A stretch of DNA of 64,000 nucleotides from DASXMT01 sp963755985 (GTDB lineage Bacteria > Actinomycetota > Acidimicrobiia > Acidimicrobiales > RAAP-2): positions 868,001 through 932,000 of the forward strand of contig CAVWLO010000003.1 of assembly GCA_963755985.1 (NCBI GenBank), written 5' to 3'. The notes under the pieces were generated by a model, which searched no databases, had not been told where the DNA came from, and saw nothing but the letters and a program-made list of their open reading frames with translations. The translations under genes and the position numbers were made by a program. Positions 8,384 through 17,657 of this stretch are shown here, in pieces (the stretch's first letter is position 1; each line of letters begins with the position of its first letter).

Positions 8384-9414
8384 CGGGCCACCTCGACGAC
8401 GGTACGGCCCAACGAACGCCGCTCCTCGTGCTCATCGAGCGCGGCGCCGGCCTCCTCCATGGCCACCCGCCGGCCGACGAACGGCCGGATGCTCCCCTCG
8501 GCCACCATGCGCAGCAGGTCGGCGTGGGTCTCTTCGCCCTCCTTGCGCCCAAAGGGGTTGAAGCCGAACCGTCGCATGCCCGGGTCGACGGCCTCCGACC
8601 AGCCCAGCATGACGCCCACGATGTCGATGTTGCCGATGCAGGCCATCCGCAGCGGCCGCCCGGTCATGCCGTTGTCGGCATCGTCGGCGAAGCCCACCGC
8701 CAGGTAGCGGCCGCCGTGCGCGGTGCAGCGCCAGGAGCGCTCGACGAAGTCGCCTCCGGCCAGGTCGTAGACGACGTCGGCTCCGGCATCCCCGGTGGCG
8801 GCCAGGACGGCCTCGACGAAGTCCTCGGCTGTGTGGTCGATGACCAGGTCGGCACCGAGCGAGGCACACAGCGCACCCTTCTCGGGCCCACCGGCCACGG
8901 CAATGACCCGGGCACCCACGGCCTTGCCCAGTTGGATACCGGCCGTGCCCAACCCGCTGGCCGCCGAGTGGACCACCAGGGTCTCCCCGGCGCGCAGCCG
9001 TCCGCGACGGAACAGGGCCAGGTGCGAGGTGTGGAAGGTCAGCAGAAAGGCGGTGGCCTCGGCGTCGTCGAACTGCTCGGGGGCGTCAAAGGCGGAGACG
9101 GCTGGGGCTATGGCGTATTCGGCGATGCCGCCGAGGGCCGTCTTGGTGATGGCGACCACCCGCTTGCCCACCCACGCCTCGGCACCGTCACCCGCGGCAT
9201 CGACGACCCCGCAGACATCCATGCCCAGTGTGAAGGGCGGCGGCGTCGGTACCGACACCAGCTTCCCCCGGCACCGGTCGATGTCGTTGAAGTTCAGGGA
9301 GGCTGCGCTCACCTTGACCCGCACCTCACCCGGGCCGGGCTCGGGCCGATCGATGTCGCGCACGGCCAGGATCTCTCCCGGCCGACCGTGGGTGGTCACC
9401 TGCAAGGCCCTCAT
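8380..9414 (-). CDS. Zinc-free MDR family NADPH:quinone oxidoreductase
   Basis: 344 residues. The N-terminal GroES-like domain contains VKVSAASLNFNDIDRCRG and TLGMDVCGVVDAAGDGAE. The cofactor domain carries VVHSAASGLGTAGIQLGKAV near residues 150-170 and then GADLVIDHTAEDFVE, as in NADPH-dependent quinone or enoyl reductases. The ATG start at 9414 follows GGGGGAAGC. The gene lies 34 bases after the TetR gene and overlaps the sulfotransferase start by four bases, so TetR, MDR and sulfotransferase form a probable operon. Reduction of an enone or quinone intermediate that is later sulfonated is a guess; the substrate is not evident from sequence. Confidence 0.87.
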   Translation of the reverse strand: MRALQVTTHGRPGEILAVRDIDRPEPGPGEVRVKVSAASLNFNDIDRCRGKLVSVPTPPPFTLGMDVCGVVDAAGDGAEAWVGKRVVAITKTALGGIAEYAIAPAVSAFDAPEQFDDAEATAFLLTFHTSHLALFRRGRLRAGETLVVHSAASGLGTAGIQLGKAVGARVIAVAGGPEKGALCASLGADLVIDHTAEDFVEAVLAATGDAGADVVYDLAGGDFVERSWRCTAHGGRYLAVGFADDADNGMTGRPLRMACIGNIDIVGVMLGWSEAVDPGMRRFGFNPFGRKEGEETHADLLRMVAEGSIRPFVGRRVAMEEAGAALDEHEERRSLGRTVVEVAR

Positions 9415-9448
9415 GCTTCCCCCTGATGATACGTAAGACGGTAGTAGT

Positions 9449-10066
9449 TCAGTGTCTCACAGACTCACGTGTCCTGCTCGCGACTCGGTCTGCGAATGCA
9501 GGGAGAAACCAGGCGGCCAGTTGTCGGCGGATGTCGTCGGGCCGACGCCCGCCGTCGCCGGGCACGGCGGCATAGGAGATGAGGACGCGCAGTATCCAGT
9601 CGACGAGATCGGACATTTCCTGCTCGGACACCGAGCCGTCGGCCAGCGACGGGGCCAGGAGCGGCCGGACGCCGGCCTCGCCGATGTGGCGGAGCGCTTC
9701 GACATGTATCGCCTGACTCGCCGCCCATGCCGCCGAGTCGCCGCCGAACACCGCGGCGTGCACTGGTCGGTGGCCGATCTCGTCGATTGCGAACAACATG
9801 CCCTCGAGGATTCGCTCGACGGGGTCGTGAACACCGGCGAGGTGCAGCTCGGCGTCGGCCGCCATGGCCGTTGACTCACGGGCCAGCACGGCCAGGAAGA
9901 TCGCCTCGTGGCTGCCAAACCGACGGTAGAGCGTGGCCCGGGAGATCCCCACCACCCGGGCAATGTCCGCGGCTGTGGTCTTCGCCACCCCGAAGCGCAA
10001 GTAACACGATGCCGCGGCATCGAGCACCGTGTCGACGTCGACGCCGCTATGACGCTGCTGGGACAT
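9449..10066 (-). CDS. TetR family transcriptional regulator
   Basis: 205 residues from ATG at 10066, which has AAGGAG eight bases upstream; the longer frame to 10219 is not needed. The N-terminal helix-turn-helix is clear: VLDAAASCYLRFGVAKTT, then DIARVVGISRATLYRRFGSH with the recognition helix ending at FGS. The remainder is a helical ligand-binding domain that differs between members, so the effector is unknown. It heads a leftward set (MDR, sulfotransferase, binding protein) and faces cysQ across 242 bases containing an inverted repeat. Autoregulation and control of the divergent genes is likely but inferred. Confidence 0.9.
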   Translation of the reverse strand: MSQQRHSGVDVDTVLDAAASCYLRFGVAKTTAADIARVVGISRATLYRRFGSHEAIFLAVLARESTAMAADAELHLAGVHDPVERILEGMLFAIDEIGHRPVHAAVFGGDSAAWAASQAIHVEALRHIGEAGVRPLLAPSLADGSVSEQEMSDLVDWILRVLISYAAVPGDGGRRPDDIRRQLAAWFLPAFADRVASRTRESVRH

Positions 10067-10242
10067 GGGACTCCTTGCACGGGCGTCGACGGCCGATTTC
10101 TGGCTTGGCCGGTCACTGTCGCCCGGGAAGATTAGACGAGCGGTTCTTAGTGATCGTCGTTCACCGCGGGCTCGGACCAGGACGCCGCTCGAGATCCGCA
10201 GCTGGATGGATTGACCCAATGCTACCGGATGGCTTGACCACT

Positions 10243-10267
10243 TGAGACATGATCTAATAGAGTCTCA
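10243..10267. promoter_or_regulatory. Inverted repeat TGAGAC-N13-GTCTCA, candidate TetR operator
   Basis: Perfect 6-base arms at 10243-10248 and 10262-10267 flank a 13-base AT-rich spacer (ATGATCTAATAGA). The site lies in the divergent region between the TetR gene (start 10066) and cysQ (start 10309), 42 bases before cysQ. The spacing suits two TetR dimer half-sites. Binding is unproven. Confidence 0.4.
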
Positions 10268-10308
10268 CGTCTTAACCTCCTGCCCAGGCGCACTGACGAG
10301 GAGCAAGG

Positions 10309-11070
10309 GTGCAGACCATGGAGCCACCGGACGACGCTCTGACCCTGCAGGTGGAGCACGCTGCCGCCTCCGTGCTCGCCCGCGATGCCGGCGAGCTGCT
10401 CTTGGAGCTCCGGTCAGCCTCGCACCGATCGGGCCGGTCCCTCAGCGACGAGGGGGACCGCCGGTCCCACCAGCACCTGATGGCCCAGCTGGCCAGCCAG
10501 TTCCCCGACGATCCCGTCCGGTCCGAGGAAGGACGCGACACACCGGGAGCGGAGCGCCTATGGATCGTCGACCCGCTCGACGGCTCCCGGGAGTACGGCG
10601 AGGGCCGGGGGGACTGGGCGGTCCATGTTGCGCTGTCCCTCGGGGGCGCCCCGGCCGTCGGTGCTCTTGCCCTCCCGTCCCGGGGTCTGGTACTCGGGAC
10701 CGCAGTGCTCCCTCCAATGGCCCCGCCGGCAGCCGTGCCGCGTCTGGTGGTCAGCCGCTCCCGGCCTCCGGCCGTCGCTGGGAAGGTGGCCGATCGCTTG
10801 GGCGCCACCACCATCCCCATGGGTTCGGCCGGTGCCAAGATCGCCGCGGTCATCTTGGGGGAGGCGGAGATCTATGTCCATGCCGGGGGCCAGTACGAGT
10901 GGGACTCGGCCGCACCGGTGGCGGTGGCCGTGGCCGGCGGGTGGCACGCCAGCCGTCTCGACGGCTCCCCCATCCGCTACGGCCTCCCCGATCCCTGGCT
11001 CCCCGACTTGCTCGTGTGCCACCCATCGCTGGCCCCGGCCGTGCTCACCGCGTTGGCCGAGCTCGGGTGA
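10309..11070 (+). CDS. cysQ: 3'(2'),5'-bisphosphate nucleotidase (PAP phosphatase)
   Basis: 253 residues of the inositol monophosphatase superfamily. VRSEEGRDT near residue 68, WIVDPLDGSREYGEG near 85 (the DPLDGTxxF metal motif, with Ser for Thr) and QYEWDSAAPVAVAVA near 195 (WDxxA) are the three metal-binding motifs. GDWAVHVALSL fits the CysQ branch. The enzyme removes the 3' phosphate from PAP, or from PAPS, in the cytoplasm and so pulls sulfotransfer forward. GTG at 10309 follows GAGGAGCAAGG; ATG at 10318 is an alternative. It lies 7 bases before cysD and belongs with it. Confidence 0.85.
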   Translation: MQTMEPPDDALTLQVEHAAASVLARDAGELLLELRSASHRSGRSLSDEGDRRSHQHLMAQLASQFPDDPVRSEEGRDTPGAERLWIVDPLDGSREYGEGRGDWAVHVALSLGGAPAVGALALPSRGLVLGTAVLPPMAPPAAVPRLVVSRSRPPAVAGKVADRLGATTIPMGSAGAKIAAVILGEAEIYVHAGGQYEWDSAAPVAVAVAGGWHASRLDGSPIRYGLPDPWLPDLLVCHPSLAPAVLTALAELG

Positions 11071-11077
11071 GGCCGTC

Positions 11078-11980
11078 GTGCGGCACCTGAGCCATCTCGA
11101 GCAGCTCGAGGCCGAGACCATCCAGATCATCCGGGAGGCGGTGGCCGAGAGCGAGCGACCGGTGATGCTCTACTCCATCGGCAAGGACAGCTCGGTCATG
11201 CTCCATCTGGCCATCAAGGCCTTCGCTCCGGCCAAGCCGCCGTTTCCACTCCTGCACGTCGACACCACGTGGAAGTTCCGGGCCATGTACGAGTTCCGCG
11301 ACGCGCTGGTGGACAAGCTCGGACTCGAGCTCATCGTCTACCGGAACGAGGAGTGCGTGGCCCGCGGCATCAATCCCTTCGACCACGGCTCGGCCCTGCA
11401 CACCGACATGTGGAAGACGGAGGGCCTCAAGCAGGCACTGGACCTCCACGGATTCGATGCGGCCTTCGGCGGCGCCCGGCGCGACGAGGAGAAGTCGCGG
11501 GCCAAGGAACGGATTTTCTCCCTTCGCTCCGAGCAGCACCGGTGGGACCCGAAGCTTCAGCGCCCCGAGCTCTGGCATCTCTACAACGTCCGCCGGAACA
11601 AGGGGGAGACCATGCGGGTCTTCCCGCTGTCCAACTGGACCGAGCTGGACGTCTGGCAGTTCATCTATCGGGAGCACATCCCCATCGTCCCCCTCTACCT
11701 GGCCGCACCCCGACCGGTAGTCACCCGGGACGGTACCCTCATCATGGTGGACGACGACAGGATGCGTCTCGAGCCGGGCGAGTCGCCGATGCTGAAGAGC
11801 GTGCGGTTCCGCACGTTGGGCTGTTACCCGCTCACCGGAGCGATCGAGAGCGAGGCCGATACCCTGGCCAAGGTGATCCAGGAGATGCTGCTGACGGCCA
11901 CGTCGGAGCGCCAGGGGCGGGTGATCGACCACGACTCGAGCGGCTCGATGGAGCGCAAGAAGCAAGAAGGGTACTTCTGA
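11078..11980 (+). CDS. cysD: Sulfate adenylyltransferase subunit 2
   Basis: 300 residues. LYSIGKDSSVMLHLAIKAF near residues 31-49 is the PP-loop of the ATP pyrophosphatase fold. FPLLHVDTTWKFRAMYEFRD, HGFDAAFGGARRDEEKSRAK and ERIFSLRSEQHRWDPK are strongly conserved in CysD, and the C-terminus RKKQEGYF is nearly invariant. With CysN it makes adenosine 5'-phosphosulfate from ATP and sulfate. GTG at 11078 gives a natural start; the frame upstream overlaps cysQ. The stop overlaps the start of cysN by one base (TGATG). Length is as usual for the family. Confidence 0.96.
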   Translation: MRHLSHLEQLEAETIQIIREAVAESERPVMLYSIGKDSSVMLHLAIKAFAPAKPPFPLLHVDTTWKFRAMYEFRDALVDKLGLELIVYRNEECVARGINPFDHGSALHTDMWKTEGLKQALDLHGFDAAFGGARRDEEKSRAKERIFSLRSEQHRWDPKLQRPELWHLYNVRRNKGETMRVFPLSNWTELDVWQFIYREHIPIVPLYLAAPRPVVTRDGTLIMVDDDRMRLEPGESPMLKSVRFRTLGCYPLTGAIESEADTLAKVIQEMLLTATSERQGRVIDHDSSGSMERKKQEGYF

Positions 11981-13905
11981 TGGCCCATGCCCCCGGTGAC
12001 CTCGCCGTAGGCGACATCGATGCCTATTTGGACGCCCACGAGCGCAAGTCGATGCTCCGGTTCATCACCTGCGGGAGCGTGGACGATGGGAAGAGCACGC
12101 TCATCGGTCGGTTGCTGTACGAGTCGAAGCTGATCTTCGAGGACCATCTGGCCGCCCTCGAGGCCGACTCCAAGTCCGTCGGCACCCAGGGCGGTGAGCT
12201 CGACTTCGCCCTCCTGGTCGACGGCCTCTCGGCCGAGCGGGAACAGGGCATCACCATCGACGTCGCCTACCGGTTCTTTTCCACCGAGCGGCGCAAGTTC
12301 ATCGTGGCCGACACGCCTGGCCACGAGCAGTACACGCGGAACATGGTGACCGGCGCCTCGACCGCCGATCTTGCCGTGATCCTGATCGACGCCCGGCGGG
12401 GCGTGCTGACCCAGACCCGCCGCCACAGCTACCTGGTATCCCTGTTGGGGATCAGGCACGTCGTTCTGGCCATCAACAAGCTCGATCTGTGCGATTACTC
12501 ACACGATGTGTTCCGCACCATCAGCGACGAGTATCGGTCCTTCGCTGCCGGGATGGGCCTCCACGACGTCACCGCCATCCCCATCTCCGCGCTTCGGGGC
12601 GACAACATCACCGAGCGGAGCACGAACACGCCCTGGTACGACGGCCCGACTCTGATCGACCAGCTGGAGACGATCGAGATCGACCCGGCCATCCAGGCCG
12701 GACCGTTCCGGATGCCGGTCCAATGGGTGAACCGCCCGGATCTCGACTTCAGGGGCTTCTGTGGCCGGGTGGTGAGGGGCACCGTCCACCCGGGCGACCC
12801 AGTCCGCGTCCTCCCCTCGGGCCGGCGGACCTCAATCGCTCGGGTCATCATCAGTGGTGAAGACGCCGACGAGGCAGTGGCCAGCCAGTCGATCACCCTC
12901 ACCCTCGCCGACGAGATCGACGTCAGCCGGGGTGACGTCCTGGCCGCCGACGCCGATCCGCCCGAGGTGGCCGATCAGTTCGAAGCGCACATCGTCTGGA
13001 TGAACGAGCACCCGATGCTCCCGGGCCGCCCCTACCTGGTCAAGATCGGCACCCGCACCGTTGGCGCCACCCTGGCCCATCCCAAGTTCAAGGTGAACGT
13101 GAACACCATGGAGCACGTCGCGGCGCCCACCCTCGAGCTCAACGACATCGGCGTGTGCAATATCAACCTCGACCGGGCCATCGCGTTCGACCCCTACACC
13201 GCCAACCGCGAGATGGGTGGGTTCATCCTCATCGATCGTTTCGACAACGCCACCATCGGTGCCGGACTCCTCCACTTCGCCCTGCGGCGATCGGCCAATA
13301 TCCACTGGCAGGCCATCGAGGTCGACAAAGAGGCGCGCTCGGCGCTCAAGGGCCAGCGTCCCGTGCTCATCTGGCTCACCGGGTTCTCGGGAGCGGGGAA
13401 GTCGACGATTGCCAACATCGTCGAGCGCAAGCTGCACAAGCTCGGACGCCACACCTACCTCCTGGACGGAGACAACGTCCGCCACGGCCTCAACAAGGAC
13501 CTGGGTTTCACCGATGCCGACCGGGTGGAGAACATTCGCCGCACGGCCGAGGTGGCCGGGCTCATGGTCGACGCCGGACTGATCGTCATCGCCTCGTTCA
13601 TCTCACCTTTCCGGGCCGAGCGCGACTTCGCCCGGAGCTGTGTCGGACCGGGCGAGTTCATCGAGGTCTTCGTCGACACGCCCCTGCCCGTCGCCGAAGC
13701 CCGTGACCCGAAGGGCTTGTTCAAAAAGGCCCGGCGGGGGGAGCTCATCAATTTCACCGGGGTCGACTCACCCTACGAGCCGCCCACCGATCCCGAGGTG
13801 CGCATCGACACCACCCAGACCGCCGCCGAGGAGGCCGCCGATTCGGTCATCGAGCTCGTGAACCAGCTCGGTCACGTCCAGCCCGAGCCCGGGCTGGACC
13901 GCTGA
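11980..13905 (+). CDS. cysNC: Bifunctional sulfate adenylyltransferase subunit 1/adenylylsulfate kinase
   Basis: 641 residues with two enzymes in one chain. Residues 1-440 are CysN, an EF-Tu-like GTPase: CGSVDDGKST (P-loop, 31-40), EREQGITIDVAYRFF, DTPGHEQYTRNMVTG and NKLD. Its GTP hydrolysis drives APS formation by CysD. Residues from about 455 are CysC: GFSGAGKSTIAN (P-loop), LLDGDNVRHGLNKDLGF, FISPFRAERDFAR and KKARRGELINFTGVDSPYE, the APS kinase that makes PAPS. ATG at 11980 overlaps the cysD stop, so the two are coupled. The same fusion is known from several bacterial groups, including mycobacteria. No PAPS reductase gene is in the window, which suggests use for sulfonation as well as assimilation. 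Confidence 0.96.
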   Translation: MAHAPGDLAVGDIDAYLDAHERKSMLRFITCGSVDDGKSTLIGRLLYESKLIFEDHLAALEADSKSVGTQGGELDFALLVDGLSAEREQGITIDVAYRFFSTERRKFIVADTPGHEQYTRNMVTGASTADLAVILIDARRGVLTQTRRHSYLVSLLGIRHVVLAINKLDLCDYSHDVFRTISDEYRSFAAGMGLHDVTAIPISALRGDNITERSTNTPWYDGPTLIDQLETIEIDPAIQAGPFRMPVQWVNRPDLDFRGFCGRVVRGTVHPGDPVRVLPSGRRTSIARVIISGEDADEAVASQSITLTLADEIDVSRGDVLAADADPPEVADQFEAHIVWMNEHPMLPGRPYLVKIGTRTVGATLAHPKFKVNVNTMEHVAAPTLELNDIGVCNINLDRAIAFDPYTANREMGGFILIDRFDNATIGAGLLHFALRRSANIHWQAIEVDKEARSALKGQRPVLIWLTGFSGAGKSTIANIVERKLHKLGRHTYLLDGDNVRHGLNKDLGFTDADRVENIRRTAEVAGLMVDAGLIVIASFISPFRAERDFARSCVGPGEFIEVFVDTPLPVAEARDPKGLFKKARRGELINFTGVDSPYEPPTDPEVRIDTTQTAAEEAADSVIELVNQLGHVQPEPGLDR

Positions 13906-13940
13906 CCTCCGAGCCTCCGGCGACCGTGGGTTCAGCGACC

Positions 13941-14010
13941 ACCAGCGGCGACCAGCGGTGACCAGCGGCGACCAGCGGTGACCAGCGGCGACCCAGCGGC
14001 GACCCAGCGG
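13941..14010. repeat. 10-base minisatellite after cysNC
   Basis: The unit ACCAGCGGCG alternates with ACCAGCGGTG for five copies (13941-13990), giving a 20-base higher-order period, then two 11-base variants with an extra C run to about 14010. It lies in the 156-base gap between cysNC and the next gene. There are no unique spacers, so it is not a CRISPR array. Some copies could form weak CCAGCGG/CCGCTGG hairpins; no function is evident. Confidence 0.85.
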
Positions 14011-14061
14011 AGTTGAGCTCGCTGGCCTCATCGGCTCAGTTGGAGGATGATCGGGTGATGG

Positions 14062-14952
14062 GTGTCCGGCAATTCGTCCACGATGAGCGGTGGATCAGTG
14101 GGTAGTGACCCGGGCGCCCTCCTGGCCCGGAGGACGTGGCGGACCGTTGAACCGCTGCACGGGATGATCTACTTCGTACCCGAAGCGGCCGACGCGTACG
14201 CCGCAATCGGCATCACCGGGACGAACGGCTACTTCGCCTCTCGCGCCGCGCCCATGGGGGCGGTATCGGCCGAGGTCGTGATCTCGACCTTCTTCAACTT
14301 CAAGCCCGACCTGGTGCGCGCCGCCATCCCCCGTGCGTGGGAGATCGCCACGCCCGAGGACCTGCTCGCGGCCCGGCTGAGCGCGGTCGACAAGGCCTAC
14401 CGGCGCCTGCTGGGCGACGACGTCGTCGAATCGGATGCAATGCGCCGCGCCGCCGAACTGGCTCGGGTCGTAGCCGACGATGCGACCACCCGGCTCGAGG
14501 GCCGTCCCCTGTGCGCCGGTCATGCCCGGCTCGACTGGCCGGACCAGCCCCATCTCGCCCTCTGGCATGCCCAGTCGATCCTGCGCGAGTTCAGGGGAGA
14601 CGGCCATATCGCCCTGCTCGTCATCCATGAGCTGTCCGGCATCGAGGCCCTCATCACCCATGGCGCCGGCGGCGACGTCCCCCTGGCCCGCCTCCGCTCC
14701 ACCCGTGGCTGGACGGACGTTGAGTGGTCGGCGGCGGAGGCTTCGTTGCGCCGGCGGGGCTGGCTGTCCGGGGAAAGCGGTGCGGCGACGTTCACCGAGT
14801 GGGGAGCCGCCCAGCGCCAGGAGATCGAGGACGAGACGGATCGGCTGGCTGCCGCGCCCTATGCCAAGCTCGGCGACGAGGCCTGCGCCGAGCTCCGGTC
14901 GCTCACGCGCCCGTGGAGCACCGTGGTCTCCGAGGTCCTGTTCCCTTCGTAG
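14062..14952 (+). CDS. SCO6745/SalK family protein
   Basis: Up to 296 residues. ARRTWRTVEPLHGMIYFVPE and GYFASRAAPMGAVSAEVV near the N-terminus, RLSAVDKAYRRLLG in the middle, and LWHAQSILREFRGDGHIALL are the hallmarks of the SCO6745 (SalK) family, common in actinobacteria. The second half resembles a winged helix (WTDVEWSAAEASLRRRGWL). The molecular function is not established; older annotations call it a regulator. GTG at 14062, ATG at 14083 and GTG at 14098 are all possible starts, and homology begins only after 14110. It is rightward and converges with the ABC-F gene. Confidence 0.85.
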   Translation: MSGNSSTMSGGSVGSDPGALLARRTWRTVEPLHGMIYFVPEAADAYAAIGITGTNGYFASRAAPMGAVSAEVVISTFFNFKPDLVRAAIPRAWEIATPEDLLAARLSAVDKAYRRLLGDDVVESDAMRRAAELARVVADDATTRLEGRPLCAGHARLDWPDQPHLALWHAQSILREFRGDGHIALLVIHELSGIEALITHGAGGDVPLARLRSTRGWTDVEWSAAEASLRRRGWLSGESGAATFTEWGAAQRQEIEDETDRLAAAPYAKLGDEACAELRSLTRPWSTVVSEVLFPS

Positions 14953-14983
14953 GTGGGGTTCCCAAGCCGTTTGTAGGCCCGGG

Positions 14984-15003
14984 TCCAGGCCCTTGACCCT
15001 GGA
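14984..15003. terminator. Small hairpin between convergent genes
   Basis: TCCAGG (14984-14989) pairs with CCTGGA (14998-15003) across an 8-base loop. It lies between the end of the SalK-like gene (14952) and the end of the ABC-F gene (15008). It is short and lacks a T run, so the call rests mainly on position. Confidence 0.3.
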
Positions 15004-15007
15004 TGGC

Positions 15008-16784
15008 TCACCCTCCTGATTCGGCCGCCTCGGCCAGGGTCAGCCACTGTTCCTCGGCTCTGTCCAGCGCGGCCTGGGCCGCGGCGAGTTCACTACCGAG
15101 CCGGGTCATCTCCCGGTGGTCGACCGCGCCGGTCAGTGCCTCGGTGACCCGGTCCCGCTGCCGCTGCAATCGGGTCATGTTCTTCTCCGCCTCGCGCAGG
15201 AGCCGGCCGACGGGCACTGGATTGCCGCCCGCCCCCGGTGCGGTCGCCCTGGCCGTCCCCGGCGCCTTGTTCGTCCGAGGCGCACCAGGGGATCGGGGGG
15301 ACGGGAGCGACCCGGCTCGGCGGGTATCGCGCTCGACCGAGCTGGGCGACCCAGCCGGCCACGCCTCCCGGTACGGCCGACGCCCTGCCGCCGTCGACCA
15401 CGGCCACCAGGCGTTCGGTGGTTCGGTCCAAGAAGGTACGGTCGTGGCTGACCACGACGAGCGCTCCCGGCCAGTCCTCGAGGAAGTCCTCCAGGATCCG
15501 GAGGGTGTCGAGGTCGAAGTCGTTGGTCGGCTCGTCGAGGAACAGGACATTGGGCCGACCGGCGATCACCAACAAGAGTTGCAGCCGCCGGCGCTCGCCG
15601 CCGGACAACGTGCCGACCCGGGCGAAGGGCAACTCGCCGGAGAACGAGAAGCGCTTCATCAGCTCGACATCGGCCAGGGAGCCCGGGGAACGGTGCGGAC
15701 CGGCCACGAGGTCTTGCACCCGCGACTCCAGGTCGAGGTCCGCACCGCGCTGGTCGTAGTAGCCCACCACCACCGTCGGTCCGGTCTCCACCCGGCCCGC
15801 CGTGGGGCGGCGTCTGCCGGCCAGGAGATCGACCAGGGTGGACTTGCCCGACCCGTTCGCCCCCACGATGCCGAGCCGCTCGCGGCGACCCAGGGTGAGG
15901 TCGACGTCCGAGAGCACCGTGGGCCCGTCGTCGTAGTGGAACCCGACGCCGAAGCACTCGATCACCTTGTCGCCCAGTCTGGGCGGGCCACCGGCGACAT
16001 CGAGCACGGTCGTGGGCACCGGGGCGTCGGGTCGGCCCTCGATGAGCCGCACGGCTGCATCGACCCTCGCCTGGGGCTTGCGCGACCGGGCCTTCGCCCC
16101 TCGACGGAGCCAGGCCAGCTCCCGTCGGGCCAGGTTCCTGCGAGTCGACTCGGCCGACACAGCCCGTTCCTCCCGCTCGGCCCGGGCTTCCAGGTACGAC
16201 TCGTATCCCCCGTCGTGTAGGTACGAGTGGCCCCGGTCCAGTTCGAGCATCCGGTTGGTGAGCCGGTCGAGCAGGTGGCGGTCGTGGGTCACGAGCACCA
16301 GACCGCCACGGAACGAGAGCAGTCGTTTCTCGAGCCAGGCCACGGCGCCCAGATCGAGGTGGTTGGTGGGCTCGTCCAGTATGAGGAGCTCCGCCGGGTG
16401 GGCCAGTACCCGGGCCAACGCCACCCTCTTGGCCTGGCCACCCGAGAGGGTCGCCACATCCTCGTCGGCCGATGAGCCCATACCGAGGCGGTCGAGGGCG
16501 GCGTCGGCCTCCCATCCATCCCCGATGGCTGAGCGCACCGTTCCGGCTGGCAATTCGGGCACTTGCTCCAAGAAGCCGACACGCGAGCCACGGCCGCGAC
16601 GGACCTGGCCCTCCTGGGGCAGGTCCACGGCGGCCATGATCTTCAACAGCGTCGATTTGCCCGTGCCGTTGGTGCCCACAACCCCGATCCGGTCGCCGTC
16701 GGAGACGGTGACAGACAGGCCTTCGAACAGCACTCGATCCACCCTGCGTACTGCTACCTGCTGCAGATCGACGAGCACGGCCAC
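15008..16784 (-). CDS. ABC-F family ATPase, one frameshift
   Basis: About 591 residues after bridging one shift. Two ABC domains are present with no membrane segments. Domain 1: GTNGTGKSTLLKIMA, LSGGQAKRVALARVLA, LLILDEPTNHLD. Linker: a basic coiled coil RRNLARRELAWLRRGAKAR. Domain 2: GANGSGKSTLVDLLAGRR, LSGGERRRLQLLL, NVLFLDEPTNDFD. The C-terminal coiled coil (MTRLQRQRDRVTEAL to LTLAEAAESGG) is in another frame because of an extra base in the G run 15295-15300. It resembles the Uup/Ettan-type translation or DNA-associated ATPases, acting at the ribosome. GTG at 16784 is the start; 16778 is possible. The gene is divergent from the hydrolase at 16896. Confidence 0.9.
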
Positions 16785-16895
16785 GAGGCGCCCAGGGTAC
16801 CGGTCCCCGTGCCCGCCGCCGCCCGATGAGTTCGGGCACGCGGTGACGTCAGAATCGGGGAAGGGATGCAATCGCCAGAAGGGAACGGTGCGCTC

Positions 16896-17579
16896 ATGAC
16901 CTTCGTATTGATCCACGGTGCTGGGTCCGACTCGTGGTATTGGCACTTGGTCGCTCCTCGGCTGCAGGCTCGGGGCCACGACGTCGTCGCACCCGACCTG
17001 CCCACCGGGGACGACTCGGCCGGGCTGTCGGAGTACGCCGACACGATGGTCGACGCGGTCGCAAACCGAACCGATCTCGTGGTTGTGGCCCAGTCCATGG
17101 CCGGGTTCACCGCCCCGCTGGTCTGTGACCGGGTACCGGTGAGCATGATGATCCTGGTGGCGGCGATGGTGCCCCGCCCCGGCGAGTCGCCCGGGGACTG
17201 GTGGGACAACAACGGATACGAACAAGCCAAACGGGAGAACGACGAACGCGACGGTCGACCAACCGACGGCGAATTCGATCCGATGGTGACCTTCTTCCAC
17301 GACGTACCGACCGCGGTCACGGCCGAGGCCATGGGCCATGGGATTGCCCAGTCCGGTACCCCGTTCGAGAAGCCCTGGCCGCTCGGGGCATGGCCCGATG
17401 TGCCCACCCGGTTCCTCCTGTGCCGACAGGACCGGTTCTTCCCGGCCGAGTTCATGCGCCGAGTGGTACGGCAGCGTTTGGGCATCACGCCGGACGAGAT
17501 GGACAGCGGCCACCTACCCGCGCTCAGCCACCCCGAAGAGCTCGTGGACCGTCTCGAGGCGTACGCCATCACGGCCTAG
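16896..17579 (+). CDS. Alpha/beta fold hydrolase
   Basis: 227 residues from ATG at 16896, where homology begins at once with TFVLIHGAGSDSWYWHLVAP (oxyanion HG loop). VVVAQSMAGFTAPLV near residues 66-80 is the nucleophile elbow, with Gln-Ser-Met in place of the usual Gly-x-Ser-x-Gly first Gly. FLLCRQDRFFPAEF carries the acid Asp and DSGHLPALSHPEEL the catalytic His. It belongs to the small salicylate esterase/hydroxynitrile lyase-like group. The substrate is unknown. The gene is divergent from the ABC-F ATPase with a 111-base shared promoter region. Confidence 0.85.
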   Translation: MTFVLIHGAGSDSWYWHLVAPRLQARGHDVVAPDLPTGDDSAGLSEYADTMVDAVANRTDLVVVAQSMAGFTAPLVCDRVPVSMMILVAAMVPRPGESPGDWWDNNGYEQAKRENDERDGRPTDGEFDPMVTFFHDVPTAVTAEAMGHGIAQSGTPFEKPWPLGAWPDVPTRFLLCRQDRFFPAEFMRRVVRQRLGITPDEMDSGHLPALSHPEELVDRLEAYAITA

Positions 17580-17657
17580 TCACGGCCTGGTTCTCGACTC
17601 AGTTCTCGACTCAGTTCACGGCCTCGATCACGTCCAACGCCTGGGTAACCTGCCGCT

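Noticed and set aside
10067..10219. Longer N-terminus of the first TetR gene
   Set aside because: The extra residues do not match TetR proteins, and ATG 10066 has a good ribosome binding site.
13941..14010. CRISPR-like repeat array
   Set aside because: Units are contiguous with no spacers of 25-45 bases, and no cas genes are near.
16785..17513. N-terminal 240-residue extension of the ABC-F frame
   Set aside because: It overlaps the divergent hydrolase gene, has no family similarity, and ABC-F homology starts at 16784.
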